From Alphaproteobacteria bacterium (GTDB lineage: Bacteria; Pseudomonadota; Alphaproteobacteria; UBA8366; Aestuariispiraceae), in NCBI GenBank assembly GCA_033344895.1, contig JAWPMN010000001.1, positions 1,426,001 through 1,490,000 on the forward strand: a stretch of DNA of 64,000 nt, given 5' to 3'. Below the pieces are notes generated by a model that was not told where the DNA came from, searched no databases, and saw only the letters and a list, made by a program, of their open reading frames with translations. Both the position numbers and the translations under genes were made by a program. This document shows, piece by piece, positions 48,307 through 57,686 of this stretch. Each line of letters opens with the position of its first letter. Position 1 is the stretch's first letter.

Positions 48307-49785
48307 GTGCGTCGCAGCGCAAGGGCAAAATGCGGGATAGTGCGGGCGCGCCGATTGGCCGCCCTTTTTGTCTGTCTGCTGCTGCCTGTTTGCATATCCC
48401 AGGCCCAGGCCCAGAGCACGGGCAATTCGGCCGAGATCGAGGACCCCGATCGGACGCGCAGCGACGTCGATGCCGCCGAGGATGATATCGACGCGCTGAC
48501 CCAGGTGCGCCAGGCGCTGCAGGCGGAGAATGCCCGCAAGGTCTCCTACGCCGAGATACTGAAAGACCCCGACAATATCGCCCTGAACGTCGCCTATGCC
48601 CGCCAGCAGGTGGAACAGGGGCGCCTGAAATCCGCCGCCACGACCCTGGAGCGGGTCCTGCTGGTCGAACCGCAGCTTCATGAGGTGCGGCTGTTCTATG
48701 CCCTGGTGCTGATCCGGCTGGACAGTCTGCAATCGGCCGAACGCGAACTGGCGCAGTTGCAGCAGCTGGACATGCCGCCGGATCTGCGCGCGCAACTGGA
48801 TGGACTGATCGCCCAGATCAACAACAAGCGCCGGCGCTGGGAAGCGAGCCTGCTGAACGGGGTCGGCGTCAGCTACGACTGGAACATCACCGGCGTACCG
48901 GCCAACCGCCAGGTGGTCTTCGCCGGTGTCCCTGCCCGGCTGGACGATCAGTCCGACCGGACGGGCGACGTCGCCTATACCGCGTTCAGCCGCATCGACG
49001 TCGCCTATGACCTCGGCTTTCAGGCCCGCCACCAGTTGATCGCTTCCGCGACCGGCTATTTCAACGACAAGGTCAACGTCGACCGGCTGGATATCGGCTC
49101 CTATTCCGTCGACGGCGGCCTGCGCCTGCGGTTTCCGGGCGTCACGGTGACGCCGGAAGTTTTTCACAGCGTCCTGTGGCTGTCGCACGAACGCTATTAT
49201 GCGAATTTCGGGGGCCGGGTCGGAATCCGGGTGCCCCTGCCGCCGGACATGGCCCTGTTCGGTTCGGCCGGCTACACGAACGAAGCCTTCAACCGGATAT
49301 CGGAGACCACGGCCGCCGTTCAGGATTCCGGCTGGCGCCTGGACGGGCGGATCGGCCTGGAATGGGATCTGGACGCGCGCAACCGTCTGACCCTGAGCTA
49401 TGACGCGCGCTCGAAATACGGTGCCCGGAACTTCGATCACTACTGGCGGCACGGGGTCGAGGCAGACTATCTGCGCATCCTGGACAAGGGGGTTTTCGTC
49501 GGCGGCAACCTGCGGCTGGCCCGGCGGCAGGATTTTCGCGGCGATCCCTTCGTCGACCCGAACCGCCAGCGCCAGGACGATATCGTCCGGATGCGGGCGC
49601 GGGTCGGCGCCCCGATCAATTCGATGGTCGATCTCGACGGCCTGCCCGATCCGATCCGGCTCGGTCTGGGCAAGACCGTCGCTTCGGCCACGGGGGAAGT
49701 TTTTCGGTCGACGTCGAACATTCGGAACTTCCAGTACTGGAACCGGCGGGCCGAGGTGCTGCTGACCCGGAAATGGACATTCTGA
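48307..49785 (+). CDS. TPR plus outer-membrane barrel protein, surface lipoprotein assembly modifier-like
   Basis: 492 aa from GTG 48307 (GGGGGAG upstream). Signal peptide about 1-36 (AALFVCLLLPVCISQAQAQ). Residues 60-175 are TPR-like (NVAYARQQVEQGRLKSAATT then LERVLLVEP, VLIRLDSLQSAERELAQLQQ). From about 178 to the end, alternating aromatic strands form a beta-barrel, ending RRAEVLLTRKWTF with the terminal Phe of outer-membrane proteins. TPR plus 14-strand barrel is the SLAM/DUF560 layout (type XI secretion), which moves cargo to the surface. It precedes the FecR-domain gene by 94 bp. Confidence 0.75.
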   Translation: MRRSARAKCGIVRARRLAALFVCLLLPVCISQAQAQSTGNSAEIEDPDRTRSDVDAAEDDIDALTQVRQALQAENARKVSYAEILKDPDNIALNVAYARQQVEQGRLKSAATTLERVLLVEPQLHEVRLFYALVLIRLDSLQSAERELAQLQQLDMPPDLRAQLDGLIAQINNKRRRWEASLLNGVGVSYDWNITGVPANRQVVFAGVPARLDDQSDRTGDVAYTAFSRIDVAYDLGFQARHQLIASATGYFNDKVNVDRLDIGSYSVDGGLRLRFPGVTVTPEVFHSVLWLSHERYYANFGGRVGIRVPLPPDMALFGSAGYTNEAFNRISETTAAVQDSGWRLDGRIGLEWDLDARNRLTLSYDARSKYGARNFDHYWRHGVEADYLRILDKGVFVGGNLRLARRQDFRGDPFVDPNRQRQDDIVRMRARVGAPINSMVDLDGLPDPIRLGLGKTVASATGEVFRSTSNIRNFQYWNRRAEVLLTRKWTF

Positions 49786-49879
49786 GGTGGCTGTGACCGA
49801 TGTCACTTACCGGCGGCCGGTGCGGTGCGATAGGGTGCAGGGGTAGGACGCCGGGGCGGTGAAAGGCGGAGGACGAAGC

Positions 49880-51406
49880 ATGCGTTGCTGGAAATCGATG
49901 ACCGCGGCCCTCGTGCTGGCAGGGCTGACCGCCCTTCCGCCGGCGCAGGGCGCTGAAATGGCCGGGGTCGCCGCCGGGGTCACCGGCTCCATCCAGGTCG
50001 CCCGGCTGACCGACACGGTCGGCCGCGATGTGGTCAGCGGGGACGAGATCTTCCTCGGCGATTCGATCTCCTCTTCCGCCGACAGTCAGATGCAGGTTCT
50101 GCTGCTGGACGAGACCGTCTTCACCATCGGCCCCAATTCGGAACTGGTCATAGACGAATTCGTCTATGACCCCGAAACCAATGCCGGCAAGGTCGCTGCC
50201 CAGGTCCTGAAGGGCGCGTTCCGCTTTACCACCGGGTTGGTGGGCCAGGAAGATCCGGATGCCGTCTCCATCGGCACGCCGCTGGGCACCATCGGCATTC
50301 GCGGCACCATCGTCGCGGGCGTCGTGTCCGGGGATCGGGCGCTGGTCGTTCTGATCGGGCCGGGGGACGAGGGCGCGACCAAGGAGCGGGTCGGCCGCAT
50401 CGAAGTCGCCAATGATCAGGGCACCGTCTCTATCTCGCGCAGCGGCTACGGAACGGTCCTGGGCGCCGATGGCCCGCCCAGCCCGCCGGTCGCGATCCCC
50501 GTGGAAACCGTGAATGCCATTCTGGGCGCCGTCGGCACCGACCGCCAGGGCCGCCCGCGCCAGGCCTCGCAGAGTGCCGCTGCCGAAACGCAGGAAGAAG
50601 GCGGCGACGAGTCCGTATCCGAGGAGGATGGCGGCGAGGAATCCGGCGATACGCAATCGGCACAGTCCGGTTCCGGCAGTTCTGCGCCCTCCACCGCTTC
50701 GTCGTCACCGTCTTCGACCTCCGGCCAAACCGCGACCCGGCCCGCCTCAGCCTCCCCGGCGGCCACGCCTGTCGCTTCCACCAGCCTGTCCGGTAACATC
50801 GGCGGCGTGAACGTCGCCGCCCTTGCCGGGAGTCAGATCGACGTTGCGGTCGGCGGCAACGACATCGCCACCGGCAACACCGCCACCAGCAGCTCGAACA
50901 ACGACGAAACCGAGGAGGTCGCGACTTCGACCAATGTTGTCGATGGCGTCACCACGATTTCCGACCTCGTCAGCGTGACGACCGGCTCGGCCTCCATTTC
51001 GGGGAGCGGCAACATGCTCAACGGTGCAACGGATGTTGGCGATTTCAATTTCACCGGAACTTTCAACTTCGGCAATCAGACCGCCAAATTTTCAATGAGC
51101 GCATTTTGGGGTGCAAGCGAGGGCGGAGCCGGCGCGAACAGCGGACGTTTGAGTATCAATGCAGGACCGGAAGTCTATACCAAGATCTTCGAAAATGGCG
51201 GCGAACGCTTCAGCAGTTTCAGCGACGGAGACCTGAAACCCTTCACTGAAGCCGACGATGATGTCACTTTGGAGAACGCCACCAGCGCAACTGTTAATCT
51301 GCGCGTTCGCAACGTGAACGGTTTCGTTGCAGGCGCCCTGGATACCGACATTTCGGTCGTTGACGGCGGAGACACCATCACCGGCAGCGCCACGGCGACG
51401 CGTTGA
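49880..51406 (+). CDS. Secreted FecR-domain protein with beta-rich C-terminus
   Basis: 508 aa from ATG 49880 (RBS GGAGGA). Sec signal (MTAALVLAGLTALPPAQGAE, cleavage after AQG). FecR-like domain about 30-165: GDEIFLGDSISSSADSQMQV, FTIGPNSELVIDEFVYDPET and IGTPLGTIGIRGTIV. A Gln/Glu- and then Ser/Pro/Thr-rich linker (about 205-310) leads to a C-terminal region (about 330-508) of short Gly/Asn/Thr-rich strands, such as DFNFTGTFNFGNQTAKFSMS, ending TITGSATATR. It lacks the cytoplasmic N-terminus and TM of iron-signalling FecR, so it is periplasmic or exported; the SLAM-like neighbour makes it a cargo candidate. Confidence 0.8.
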   Translation: MRCWKSMTAALVLAGLTALPPAQGAEMAGVAAGVTGSIQVARLTDTVGRDVVSGDEIFLGDSISSSADSQMQVLLLDETVFTIGPNSELVIDEFVYDPETNAGKVAAQVLKGAFRFTTGLVGQEDPDAVSIGTPLGTIGIRGTIVAGVVSGDRALVVLIGPGDEGATKERVGRIEVANDQGTVSISRSGYGTVLGADGPPSPPVAIPVETVNAILGAVGTDRQGRPRQASQSAAAETQEEGGDESVSEEDGGEESGDTQSAQSGSGSSAPSTASSSPSSTSGQTATRPASASPAATPVASTSLSGNIGGVNVAALAGSQIDVAVGGNDIATGNTATSSSNNDETEEVATSTNVVDGVTTISDLVSVTTGSASISGSGNMLNGATDVGDFNFTGTFNFGNQTAKFSMSAFWGASEGGAGANSGRLSINAGPEVYTKIFENGGERFSSFSDGDLKPFTEADDDVTLENATSATVNLRVRNVNGFVAGALDTDISVVDGGDTITGSATATR

Positions 51407-51535
51407 TGGGGGCTCTTCGAGTATCGATGGCGCATGCGGCCCCGGATTCCAGCCTTAGCCGGAGGGTCGAGCCAGTCCCCACGCCTGTTCCTGCGGAAGC
51501 GGGAACCTTCGCGGGTCTCGCGCGGCGTCCCTGCC

Positions 51536-51988
51536 CTAGATCATGAAATCGAACTGGTTCTGGGAGTGGCTTTCGATGCCCGCTCGCTGGGCGGAGATGC
51601 AGAGGTCCTCGATGGTCGTCTTGGACAGGCGCTCCATGGCGTAGTCCTCGATCTCCTGCCAGATCGGGCGCAGGACGGTGTGGCCCAGCTCGCTGCCGGC
51701 TGGATCGGTCAACGGGTCCCGGCCGCCCTCCATGTCGTGAACGACCGTGGCGATGTCGGCAACGGTAATGCGGCGACGCTCCTTGGCCAGGCGATAGCCG
51801 CCGCGCGGACCACGCACGCCACGCAGGATTTCGGCATGGACCAGCTGCTGCAGCACCTGCTCCAGATAGCGGCGCGGGATGCCCTGACGGTCGGCGATCT
51901 CCTTCGACTGCACCGGCAGGTCGGAGGCGTGATAGGCGATATCGAGCACCGCCTCGATGGCGAACATCAGTTTCTTGGTCAGCCGCAT
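51536..51988 (-). CDS. Rrf2-family transcriptional regulator
   Basis: 150 aa. Winged HTH about 1-80: RLTKKLMFAIEAVLDIAYHA, then SKEIADRQGIPRRYLEQVLQ and RGVRGPRGGYRLAKERRRIT, the Rrf2 hallmark. IscR/NsrR sensors coordinate an Fe-S cluster through three cysteines near residues 90-105; this protein has one Cys (DLCISAQ), so it probably lacks a cluster and senses something else, as CymR does. It is transcribed toward dut; whether it controls neighbours is unknown. Confidence 0.88.
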   Translation of the reverse strand: MRLTKKLMFAIEAVLDIAYHASDLPVQSKEIADRQGIPRRYLEQVLQQLVHAEILRGVRGPRGGYRLAKERRRITVADIATVVHDMEGGRDPLTDPAGSELGHTVLRPIWQEIEDYAMERLSKTTIEDLCISAQRAGIESHSQNQFDFMI

Positions 51989-52034
51989 TGGTCCCTCGTC
52001 CCTTTCGCCTTTTCGTCGTCTAGTTCATGCCGGT

Positions 52035-52490
52035 TCAGTTCACACCCGTGGAGCCGAAGCCGCCGGCGCCGCGTGCCGTGTCGTCCAGATCCGCGGTTTC
52101 CTGCCAGGCCACCTGAAGCACCGGGGCGATCACCATCTGGGCGATGCGCATGCCGCGCTCCACCGCGAAATCGGCCTGGCCGTGGTTGATCAGAATGACC
52201 CCGACTTCGCCGCGATAGTCGCTGTCGACCGTGCCGGGGGTGTTCAGGACGGTAACGCCGTTCTTCGCCGCCAGGCCGGAACGCGGGCGAACCTGGGCTT
52301 CATAGCCGGGCGGCAGGGCGATCCTGAGGCCCGTCGGCACGATGGCGCTGCCCCCGGGGGGCAGGGTCACTGTCTCCGTCACGGCCGCCACAAGGTCGCA
52401 GCCGGCGGCTTCGGCGCTGCCATAGGCGGGCAGCGGCAGACCCTCGGCATGGGGCAGACGTTGGACGCGGACGGAAACGGTATCGGACAT
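52035..52490 (-). CDS. dut: dUTP diphosphatase
   Basis: 151 aa trimeric dUTPase with the five motifs: [14 protein letters not shown] (1), [12 protein letters not shown] (2), [18 protein letters not shown] (3), [13 protein letters not shown] (4) and the flexible C-terminal [10 protein letters not shown] (5). It hydrolyses dUTP to dUMP to keep uracil out of DNA. It starts 8 bp after the coaBC stop on the same strand, an order widely kept in alphaproteobacteria. Confidence 0.97.
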   Translation of the reverse strand: MSDTVSVRVQRLPHAEGLPLPAYGSAEAAGCDLVAAVTETVTLPPGGSAIVPTGLRIALPPGYEAQVRPRSGLAAKNGVTVLNTPGTVDSDYRGEVGVILINHGQADFAVERGMRIAQMVIAPVLQVAWQETADLDDTARGAGGFGSTGVN

Positions 52491-52498
52491 TGTGTGAA

Positions 52499-53749
52499 TT
52501 ACCCTTTGCTGACGAGTCGCATTGTGTCGGTTTCGGAGGCGAAATGCGCGGCGATACGGTCGGCCAGGCGCTCCGCGACCGCGGTCTTGGACAGGCGCGG
52601 CCAGGCTTCGTCGCCCTCACCGGTGATCAGATGGACCTGATTCTCGTCACCTCCGAAGGTACCGCTGCCGGTCGAAACATCATTGGCAACGATCCAATCG
52701 CAGCCCTTCCGGGCCCGTTTGGCGACGGCCTTTTCGACCACCGATCCCGTTTCGGCGGCGAAACCGACAACCAGGTCTGGACGGCCCTCCGGCAGTCCTG
52801 CGACGGTCTTCAGGATATCCGGATTTTCGGTCAGCGCGAGCGGTGGCGGGGCGCTGCCTTCCTGCTTCTTCAACTTGCTGTCGGCGGCCTGTTCGACCCG
52901 CCAGTCGGCGACCGCGGCGGCGAAAACCGCCACATCCACCGGTAGCGATCTGCGGCAGGCATTCAGCATGTCTTCGGCGCTTTCCACATGGATCGTTTCG
53001 ACCCCGTGGGGATCGTCCAGTCGGGTCGGACCGGAGACCAGCGTGACCCGGGCGCCCAGGGCCGAGAGGGCCGCCGCGATGGCATGGCCCTGCTTGCCGG
53101 AGGACCGGTTTGCAATGTATCGGACCGGATCGATCGGCTCATGGGTCGGGCCCGACGTGACCAGCGCGGACCGCCCGGCCAGCAAGGGCGGTTTCGATAT
53201 CGTTTCTTTTTTCAACGCATCCAGAATGGCCGTGGCGATGGTGTCCGGCTCGCTCAGCCGGCCGTATCCGAACTCGCCACAGGCCATCGGACCTTCCTCC
53301 GGCCCGATGAACGCGACGCCGCGTCGTTTCAGGGTCGCGAGGTTGTCCTGTGTCGCCGGATGATCCCACATTCGGACATTCATGGCGGGCGCTACCATGA
53401 CGGGTTTATCCGTCGCCAGCAGAACGGTCGTTGCGATGTCGTCCGCGAGGCCGGCGGCCATCTTCGCCAGGATGTCCGCGCTGGCCGGTGCGACCACAAT
53501 CAGGTCCGCCTGACGCGACAGCTGGATGTGTCCCATTTCGGCTTCGTCGGTCAGGGAGAACAGGTCCGTATAGACCTTGTCCTCGCTGAGCGCCGAAAGC
53601 GACAGGGGGGTTACAAATTCGGCGCCACCCCTGGTCAGGACACAGCGCACCGCGACCCCGCGTTCGCGCAGCCGCCGGATCAGCTCCAGCGACTTGTAGG
53701 CGGCGATCCCGCCTGAAACGATCAATACGATGCGATGCGACGCCGTCAT
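52499..53749 (-). CDS. coaBC: Bifunctional phosphopantothenoylcysteine decarboxylase/synthetase
   Basis: 416 aa from ATG 53749 (GGAGAGG). CoaC half: [38 protein letters not shown] with the catalytic His, [16 protein letters not shown] and [13 protein letters not shown]. CoaB half from about residue 190: [20 protein letters not shown] then SSGKQG, AAVADWR with the conserved Lys region SKLKKQE. It converts 4'-phosphopantothenate plus cysteine to 4'-phosphopantetheine in CoA synthesis. Followed by dut. Confidence 0.96.
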   Translation of the reverse strand: MTASHRIVLIVSGGIAAYKSLELIRRLRERGVAVRCVLTRGGAEFVTPLSLSALSEDKVYTDLFSLTDEAEMGHIQLSRQADLIVVAPASADILAKMAAGLADDIATTVLLATDKPVMVAPAMNVRMWDHPATQDNLATLKRRGVAFIGPEEGPMACGEFGYGRLSEPDTIATAILDALKKETISKPPLLAGRSALVTSGPTHEPIDPVRYIANRSSGKQGHAIAAALSALGARVTLVSGPTRLDDPHGVETIHVESAEDMLNACRRSLPVDVAVFAAAVADWRVEQAADSKLKKQEGSAPPPLALTENPDILKTVAGLPEGRPDLVVGFAAETGSVVEKAVAKRARKGCDWIVANDVSTGSGTFGGDENQVHLITGEGDEAWPRLSKTAVAERLADRIAAHFASETDTMRLVSKG

Positions 53750-53972
53750 ATGGCCTCTCCGCCCAGCGGCTATAAAACAGGACATCTATGTAGATTAAAC
53801 CGGGCCGCCGGACAAGCGTGGGGAAAATTCGCCATTCCACACAAGGCAATCCGTTTGAGATCGAAATAGTTAAACGATGGTTAACGCCGGAATAACTTCA
53901 TTTGCAGTTTTTTCGACCACCCTCACGTCAAAATATTGCGGTCGGGCGCGTTTCGGACTGCAAATGTAGGAG

Positions 53973-55520
53973 TCAGCCATTGAAGACCGCAAAGGTCATG
54001 GCCGCCAGCACCGCCAGAACGGCCACGGGACCCCAAAAACCCACGTTTTCCCGGAGTCCGCCAGGTTCCCGCAGGCTGCCGTCCGGGTTCATGCCGGTCT
54101 TGGCGAGGCGGTCCAGCGTCTCCTCGGCCTTCTGCAGGGTACGGGGCAGGCGCTCCAGGCTTTCCATGGTATCGCGCACCGTTTCCACGATACGTGCCTC
54201 GGGCCCGCGGTTGGCGATCATCCATTCCTCGATCAGCGGACGGGCCAGAAGCCACATATTGACGTCGGGATTGAGTTTCCGACCGACCCCTTCCGCTACC
54301 AGCATGGTCTTCTGCAGCAGCAGAAGGTCCGGCTGTGTCGGCATGTCGAAGCGTTCCGTGGTCCGGAACATCTGCTCCAGCAGGCGACCGACGGAAATCT
54401 CGTTCAGGGATTTGTCCAGAACCGGCTCCCCGATCGCACGCAGGGCCTGGGTAAACAGTTCCCGCGACTGGGTCGGTGGGACATAGCCGATTTCGAAATG
54501 CGCATCGGCGACCCGCCGGTAATCCCGGCCCAGAAACCCGACCAAAGTATCGGCCATGAACAGCCGCTGGCGCCGGGTCACCCGTCCCATGATTCCGAAA
54601 TCCACCGGGCAGAGCCGGCCTTCCGCGTCGATGAACATGTTGCCGGGATGCATGTCTGCATGGAAGAAACCGTCGCGGAAGACCTGCAGGAAGAAGATCC
54701 GCGCAGACCGCGCCAGGATGTCTTCGATATCGTGCCCCGCGGCGCGCAGCGCATCGACATCGTCGATATTGATGCCCCGAATGCGCTCGGTCGTCAGAAC
54801 ACGCTGGCCGACGCGTTCCCAGTCGACATCGACGACATGGAAACCCTCGTCGCCCTCACAGTATTCCTTCAGTTCGGCGGCGGCGGCGCCTTCCAGCCGC
54901 AGATCCAGCTCGACCCGAATCCAGTCCTCGAAGGTATCGACCACCGCAACCGGCCGCAGACGCCGGATCGGCGGGTGTGCCTTTTCCGCCAGGCGCGCCA
55001 GGAAACGGAACAGACCGATATCGCGCTCCAGACGCTCCTCGATCCCGGGGCGCAGCACCTTGACCGCGACCTCACGCCCATCCGTCGTCGTCGCGAAGTG
55101 GACCTGCGCGATGGAGGCCGCGGCGACCGGTGTGCGATCGAACGCCGAAAACACCACGTCCAGCGGCCGCCCCAGGGTCGCCTCGATCGTTTCAATCGCC
55201 TTGTCCGTCGGAAACGGGTCCAGCCCGTCCTGCAACTGTTCCAGGTCGCGCGCGACCTCGTCACCGACCAGATCGGCACGGACCGACAGGGCCTGGCCCA
55301 GTTTCACGAAACTCGGCCCCAGATCCGCCAGCGCGACGGCGAGCCGCTCCCCCGGGCGCCCCGGACGATGGCGGCGGAACAGGACCTTCAGGCCCCAGAC
55401 GCATACGCGCAGCGGCGCCGCGCGGCGACTGACCTGTTCCAGCGGCCACAGCGCGTCATGCCGGGCGAGAGTCCGCGCGATCCCGACGAGCCGGGCGAGG
55501 TGAATGATGGGGGTAAACAT
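53973..55520 (-). CDS. ubiB: UbiB-family ubiquinone biosynthesis kinase-like protein
   Basis: 515 aa from ATG 55520 (MFTPIIHLARLVGIARTLAR). ABC1/ADCK atypical kinase features: LGPSFVKLGQALSVRADLV (KxGQ), the Ala-rich loop VAAASIAQVHFA, VKVLRPGI, DMHPGNMFI and the catalytic-loop DFGIMG. A C-terminal TM helix (about 490-512, FWGPVAVLAVLAAMTFAV) anchors it in the inner membrane. Required for ubiquinone synthesis; its precise step remains unclear. It lies 14 bp after ubiE, co-transcribed. Confidence 0.95.
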   Translation of the reverse strand: MFTPIIHLARLVGIARTLARHDALWPLEQVSRRAAPLRVCVWGLKVLFRRHRPGRPGERLAVALADLGPSFVKLGQALSVRADLVGDEVARDLEQLQDGLDPFPTDKAIETIEATLGRPLDVVFSAFDRTPVAAASIAQVHFATTTDGREVAVKVLRPGIEERLERDIGLFRFLARLAEKAHPPIRRLRPVAVVDTFEDWIRVELDLRLEGAAAAELKEYCEGDEGFHVVDVDWERVGQRVLTTERIRGINIDDVDALRAAGHDIEDILARSARIFFLQVFRDGFFHADMHPGNMFIDAEGRLCPVDFGIMGRVTRRQRLFMADTLVGFLGRDYRRVADAHFEIGYVPPTQSRELFTQALRAIGEPVLDKSLNEISVGRLLEQMFRTTERFDMPTQPDLLLLQKTMLVAEGVGRKLNPDVNMWLLARPLIEEWMIANRGPEARIVETVRDTMESLERLPRTLQKAEETLDRLAKTGMNPDGSLREPGGLRENVGFWGPVAVLAVLAAMTFAVFNG

Positions 55521-55534
55521 GATCCGCGCCGACC

Positions 55535-56284
55535 CTAGATCCGCCAGCCCTGATGGATCGCGGCGATGCCGCCCGACAGGTTGCGGTACCCGACGCGTTC
55601 CAGCCCCGCCGCCCGCATCTTGTCGCACAGCACGTCCTGCGGCGGAAAACGGCGGATCGATTCCGCCAGATAGCGGTAGCTCTCCTCATCCTTCGCGACC
55701 CAGCGGCCCAGCGCGGGCAGCACCCGGAAGGAATAGGTGTCATAGAGCCGGTCGAGGACCGGCAGGGCCACGGTGCTGAATTCGAGGCACAGGAACTTGC
55801 CGCCCGGGCGCAGCACACGGCGGGCCTCCCGGAGAACGGTCTCTATGTCGGTGACGTTGCGCAGGCCGAAGGCGATCGTATAGGCATCGACGCTGCCGTC
55901 GGCGATCGGCAGGCGCTGCGCGTCGCCCACGGTCCAATCCAGACCACTCAGCCGCGCCGCGTCGATCGCGCGGTCCCGCCCGACCCGGACCATGCCTTCG
56001 GTCAGGTCGCACACCGTCACCCGACCGCCGCCGGCTTCCAGAAAGCGGAAGGCGATGTCGCCGGTCCCGCCGGCGACATCCAGCAGGTGCTGTCCGGGAC
56101 GAGGACGAATCTGATCGATCAGCGTCGCCTTCCACAGTCGGTGGATTCCGCCGGACATCAGGTCGTTCATCAGGTCATAGCGCGACGCGACCGAGGAGAA
56201 GACCCCGCGCACCAGGCCGGGCTTTTCCTCCGCTTCCACGTCGCGATAGCCGAAGCTCGCGTTATCGCTGGAATTTTCGTTCAT
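55535..56284 (-). CDS. ubiE: Ubiquinone/menaquinone C-methyltransferase
   Basis: 249 aa. SAM-binding LLDVAGGTGDIAFRFL and the family motif YDLMNDLMSGGIHRLWK; later TIAFGLRNVTDIETVL and FLCLEFSTVALPVLDRLYD, GGIAAIHQGWRI at the C-terminus, all diagnostic of UbiE. It methylates the benzoquinol ring in ubiquinone synthesis and can act on demethylmenaquinol. First gene of ubiE-ubiB, divergent from mutM with a 49-bp shared promoter gap. Confidence 0.97.
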   Translation of the reverse strand: MNENSSDNASFGYRDVEAEEKPGLVRGVFSSVASRYDLMNDLMSGGIHRLWKATLIDQIRPRPGQHLLDVAGGTGDIAFRFLEAGGGRVTVCDLTEGMVRVGRDRAIDAARLSGLDWTVGDAQRLPIADGSVDAYTIAFGLRNVTDIETVLREARRVLRPGGKFLCLEFSTVALPVLDRLYDTYSFRVLPALGRWVAKDEESYRYLAESIRRFPPQDVLCDKMRAAGLERVGYRNLSGGIAAIHQGWRI

Positions 56285-56333
56285 GATGGGCGAGACAATA
56301 GCGCTGGCCCTCCACTAATCAAAGACTATCCGC

Positions 56334-57200
56334 ATGCCTGAATTGCCTGAAGTCGAGACCGTTTGTCGCGGGCTGCGTCCCGCCCTGGTCGGCAAGCGCC
56401 TGTTCCGGGTGGAACAGCGGCGGCCCGATCTGCGATTTCCCTTCCCCGAAGGTTTCGTTTCCCGGCTGGAGGGCGCGCGGGTCGCTGCGGTCGAACGGCG
56501 TGCGAAATACATCCTGATCCGGCTGGAGGACGGCTGGACCTGGCTCGTTCATCTCGGGATGTCGGGACGCTTCACGGTGACCCTGGGCGCCATCGCCTCC
56601 AGTGGTCAGGCCGGGCACAATTCCGGCTGGGCGATGGTTGAGAAGCACGATCACGTCCTGGTCGACGTCGAGGATGGCGGCAGGCTGGTATTCAACGACA
56701 CGCGCCGCTTCGGTTTCATGGACCTGATCCCGCCCGGCGGCGAGGAAGAAAGCCCCCATCTGGCGCATCTGGGGCCGGAACCCCTGTCCGACCGGTTCAG
56801 CGTCGCGCATTTCTCCGCAGCCATCGCCGGCAAGCGAACGCCGATCAAGGCGGCTCTGCTGGACCAGCGCCTGGTGGCCGGTCTGGGCAATATATATGTG
56901 TGCGAGGCCCTGTGGCGCGCCGGAATCAGCCCGCGCCGGTCCGCCCATACCGTCGCCGGCGCCAGGGCTGCGCGCCTGGTCCCCGCCGTGAAGGACGTGC
57001 TGGCCGCCGCCATAGAGGCCGGCGGGTCGTCGCTGCGGGACTATGTGCAGGCAACCGGAGAACTGGGCTATTTCCAGCATTCCTGGGACGCTTATGACCG
57101 CGAGGGACAGGTCTGCCGGCGACCGGAATGCGCGGGCGTCATTGCCCGCATCGTCCAATCCGGCCGGTCCAGTTTTTACTGTCCGCGCCATCAGCGCTGA
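56334..57200 (+). CDS. mutM: Formamidopyrimidine-DNA glycosylase
   Basis: 288 aa, beginning MPELPEVETVCRGL with the catalytic Pro1-Glu2. The helix-two-turn-helix has LLDQRLVAGLGNIYVCEALW; a zinc finger closes the protein. The finger reads CRRPEC...CPRHQR: the usual fourth Cys is His, which can still bind zinc. It removes 8-oxoguanine and Fapy lesions and nicks the strand. Divergent from ubiE. Confidence 0.96.
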   Translation: MPELPEVETVCRGLRPALVGKRLFRVEQRRPDLRFPFPEGFVSRLEGARVAAVERRAKYILIRLEDGWTWLVHLGMSGRFTVTLGAIASSGQAGHNSGWAMVEKHDHVLVDVEDGGRLVFNDTRRFGFMDLIPPGGEEESPHLAHLGPEPLSDRFSVAHFSAAIAGKRTPIKAALLDQRLVAGLGNIYVCEALWRAGISPRRSAHTVAGARAARLVPAVKDVLAAAIEAGGSSLRDYVQATGELGYFQHSWDAYDREGQVCRRPECAGVIARIVQSGRSSFYCPRHQR

Positions 57201-57285
57201 GACCCTGGCGGCGGTAAATCCAGTGAAATCAATCCGATCCAGATCGGGATTGTGCGGGGCACCAAAACGGGATAGCAAAACGGCC

Positions 57286-57648
57286 ATGGGAAGACGCCTT
57301 GCTCTGACGGCCCTGGCCGTCGCGACCGTGATCTCAGCCACGCTGGCCAATGCTGGCGCGCAGAGCTTCATAGAAGGCTCCGAGGATCTGCCGCTTGCTC
57401 CGGTACTGGAGGCGGTGGATGAGGCGGGCATGGTGTTCGATTCCCCGTCCGGACGGATCGTCGAGGCCTTTGCCACCGGCGACACCGACCGGCAGGAGGT
57501 ACTGGCCTTTTATGCCGAAACATTGCCCTCGCTGGGCTGGGAGAAGCTGGCCGCCGGCCGGTACCGGCGCGAGGGAGAACGCCTGGCCATCGACTTTTTC
57601 GGCACCGACGGCGCGCTGAGCGTAAGGTTCACGCTGGCGCCCGAATGA
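57286..57648 (+). CDS. Small secreted protein of unknown function
   Basis: 120 aa from ATG 57286. Sec signal ([20 protein letters not shown], cleavage near residue 25). The mature part contains [40 protein letters not shown] and [20 protein letters not shown], a pattern found in small alphaproteobacterial proteins that sit between mutM and enoyl-CoA hydratase. Predicted periplasmic; no known activity. Confidence 0.72.
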   Translation: MGRRLALTALAVATVISATLANAGAQSFIEGSEDLPLAPVLEAVDEAGMVFDSPSGRIVEAFATGDTDRQEVLAFYAETLPSLGWEKLAAGRYRREGERLAIDFFGTDGALSVRFTLAPE

Positions 57649-57686
57649 CCGGGCCGCAACTCAACGACATCTACGAGGAACACTCC

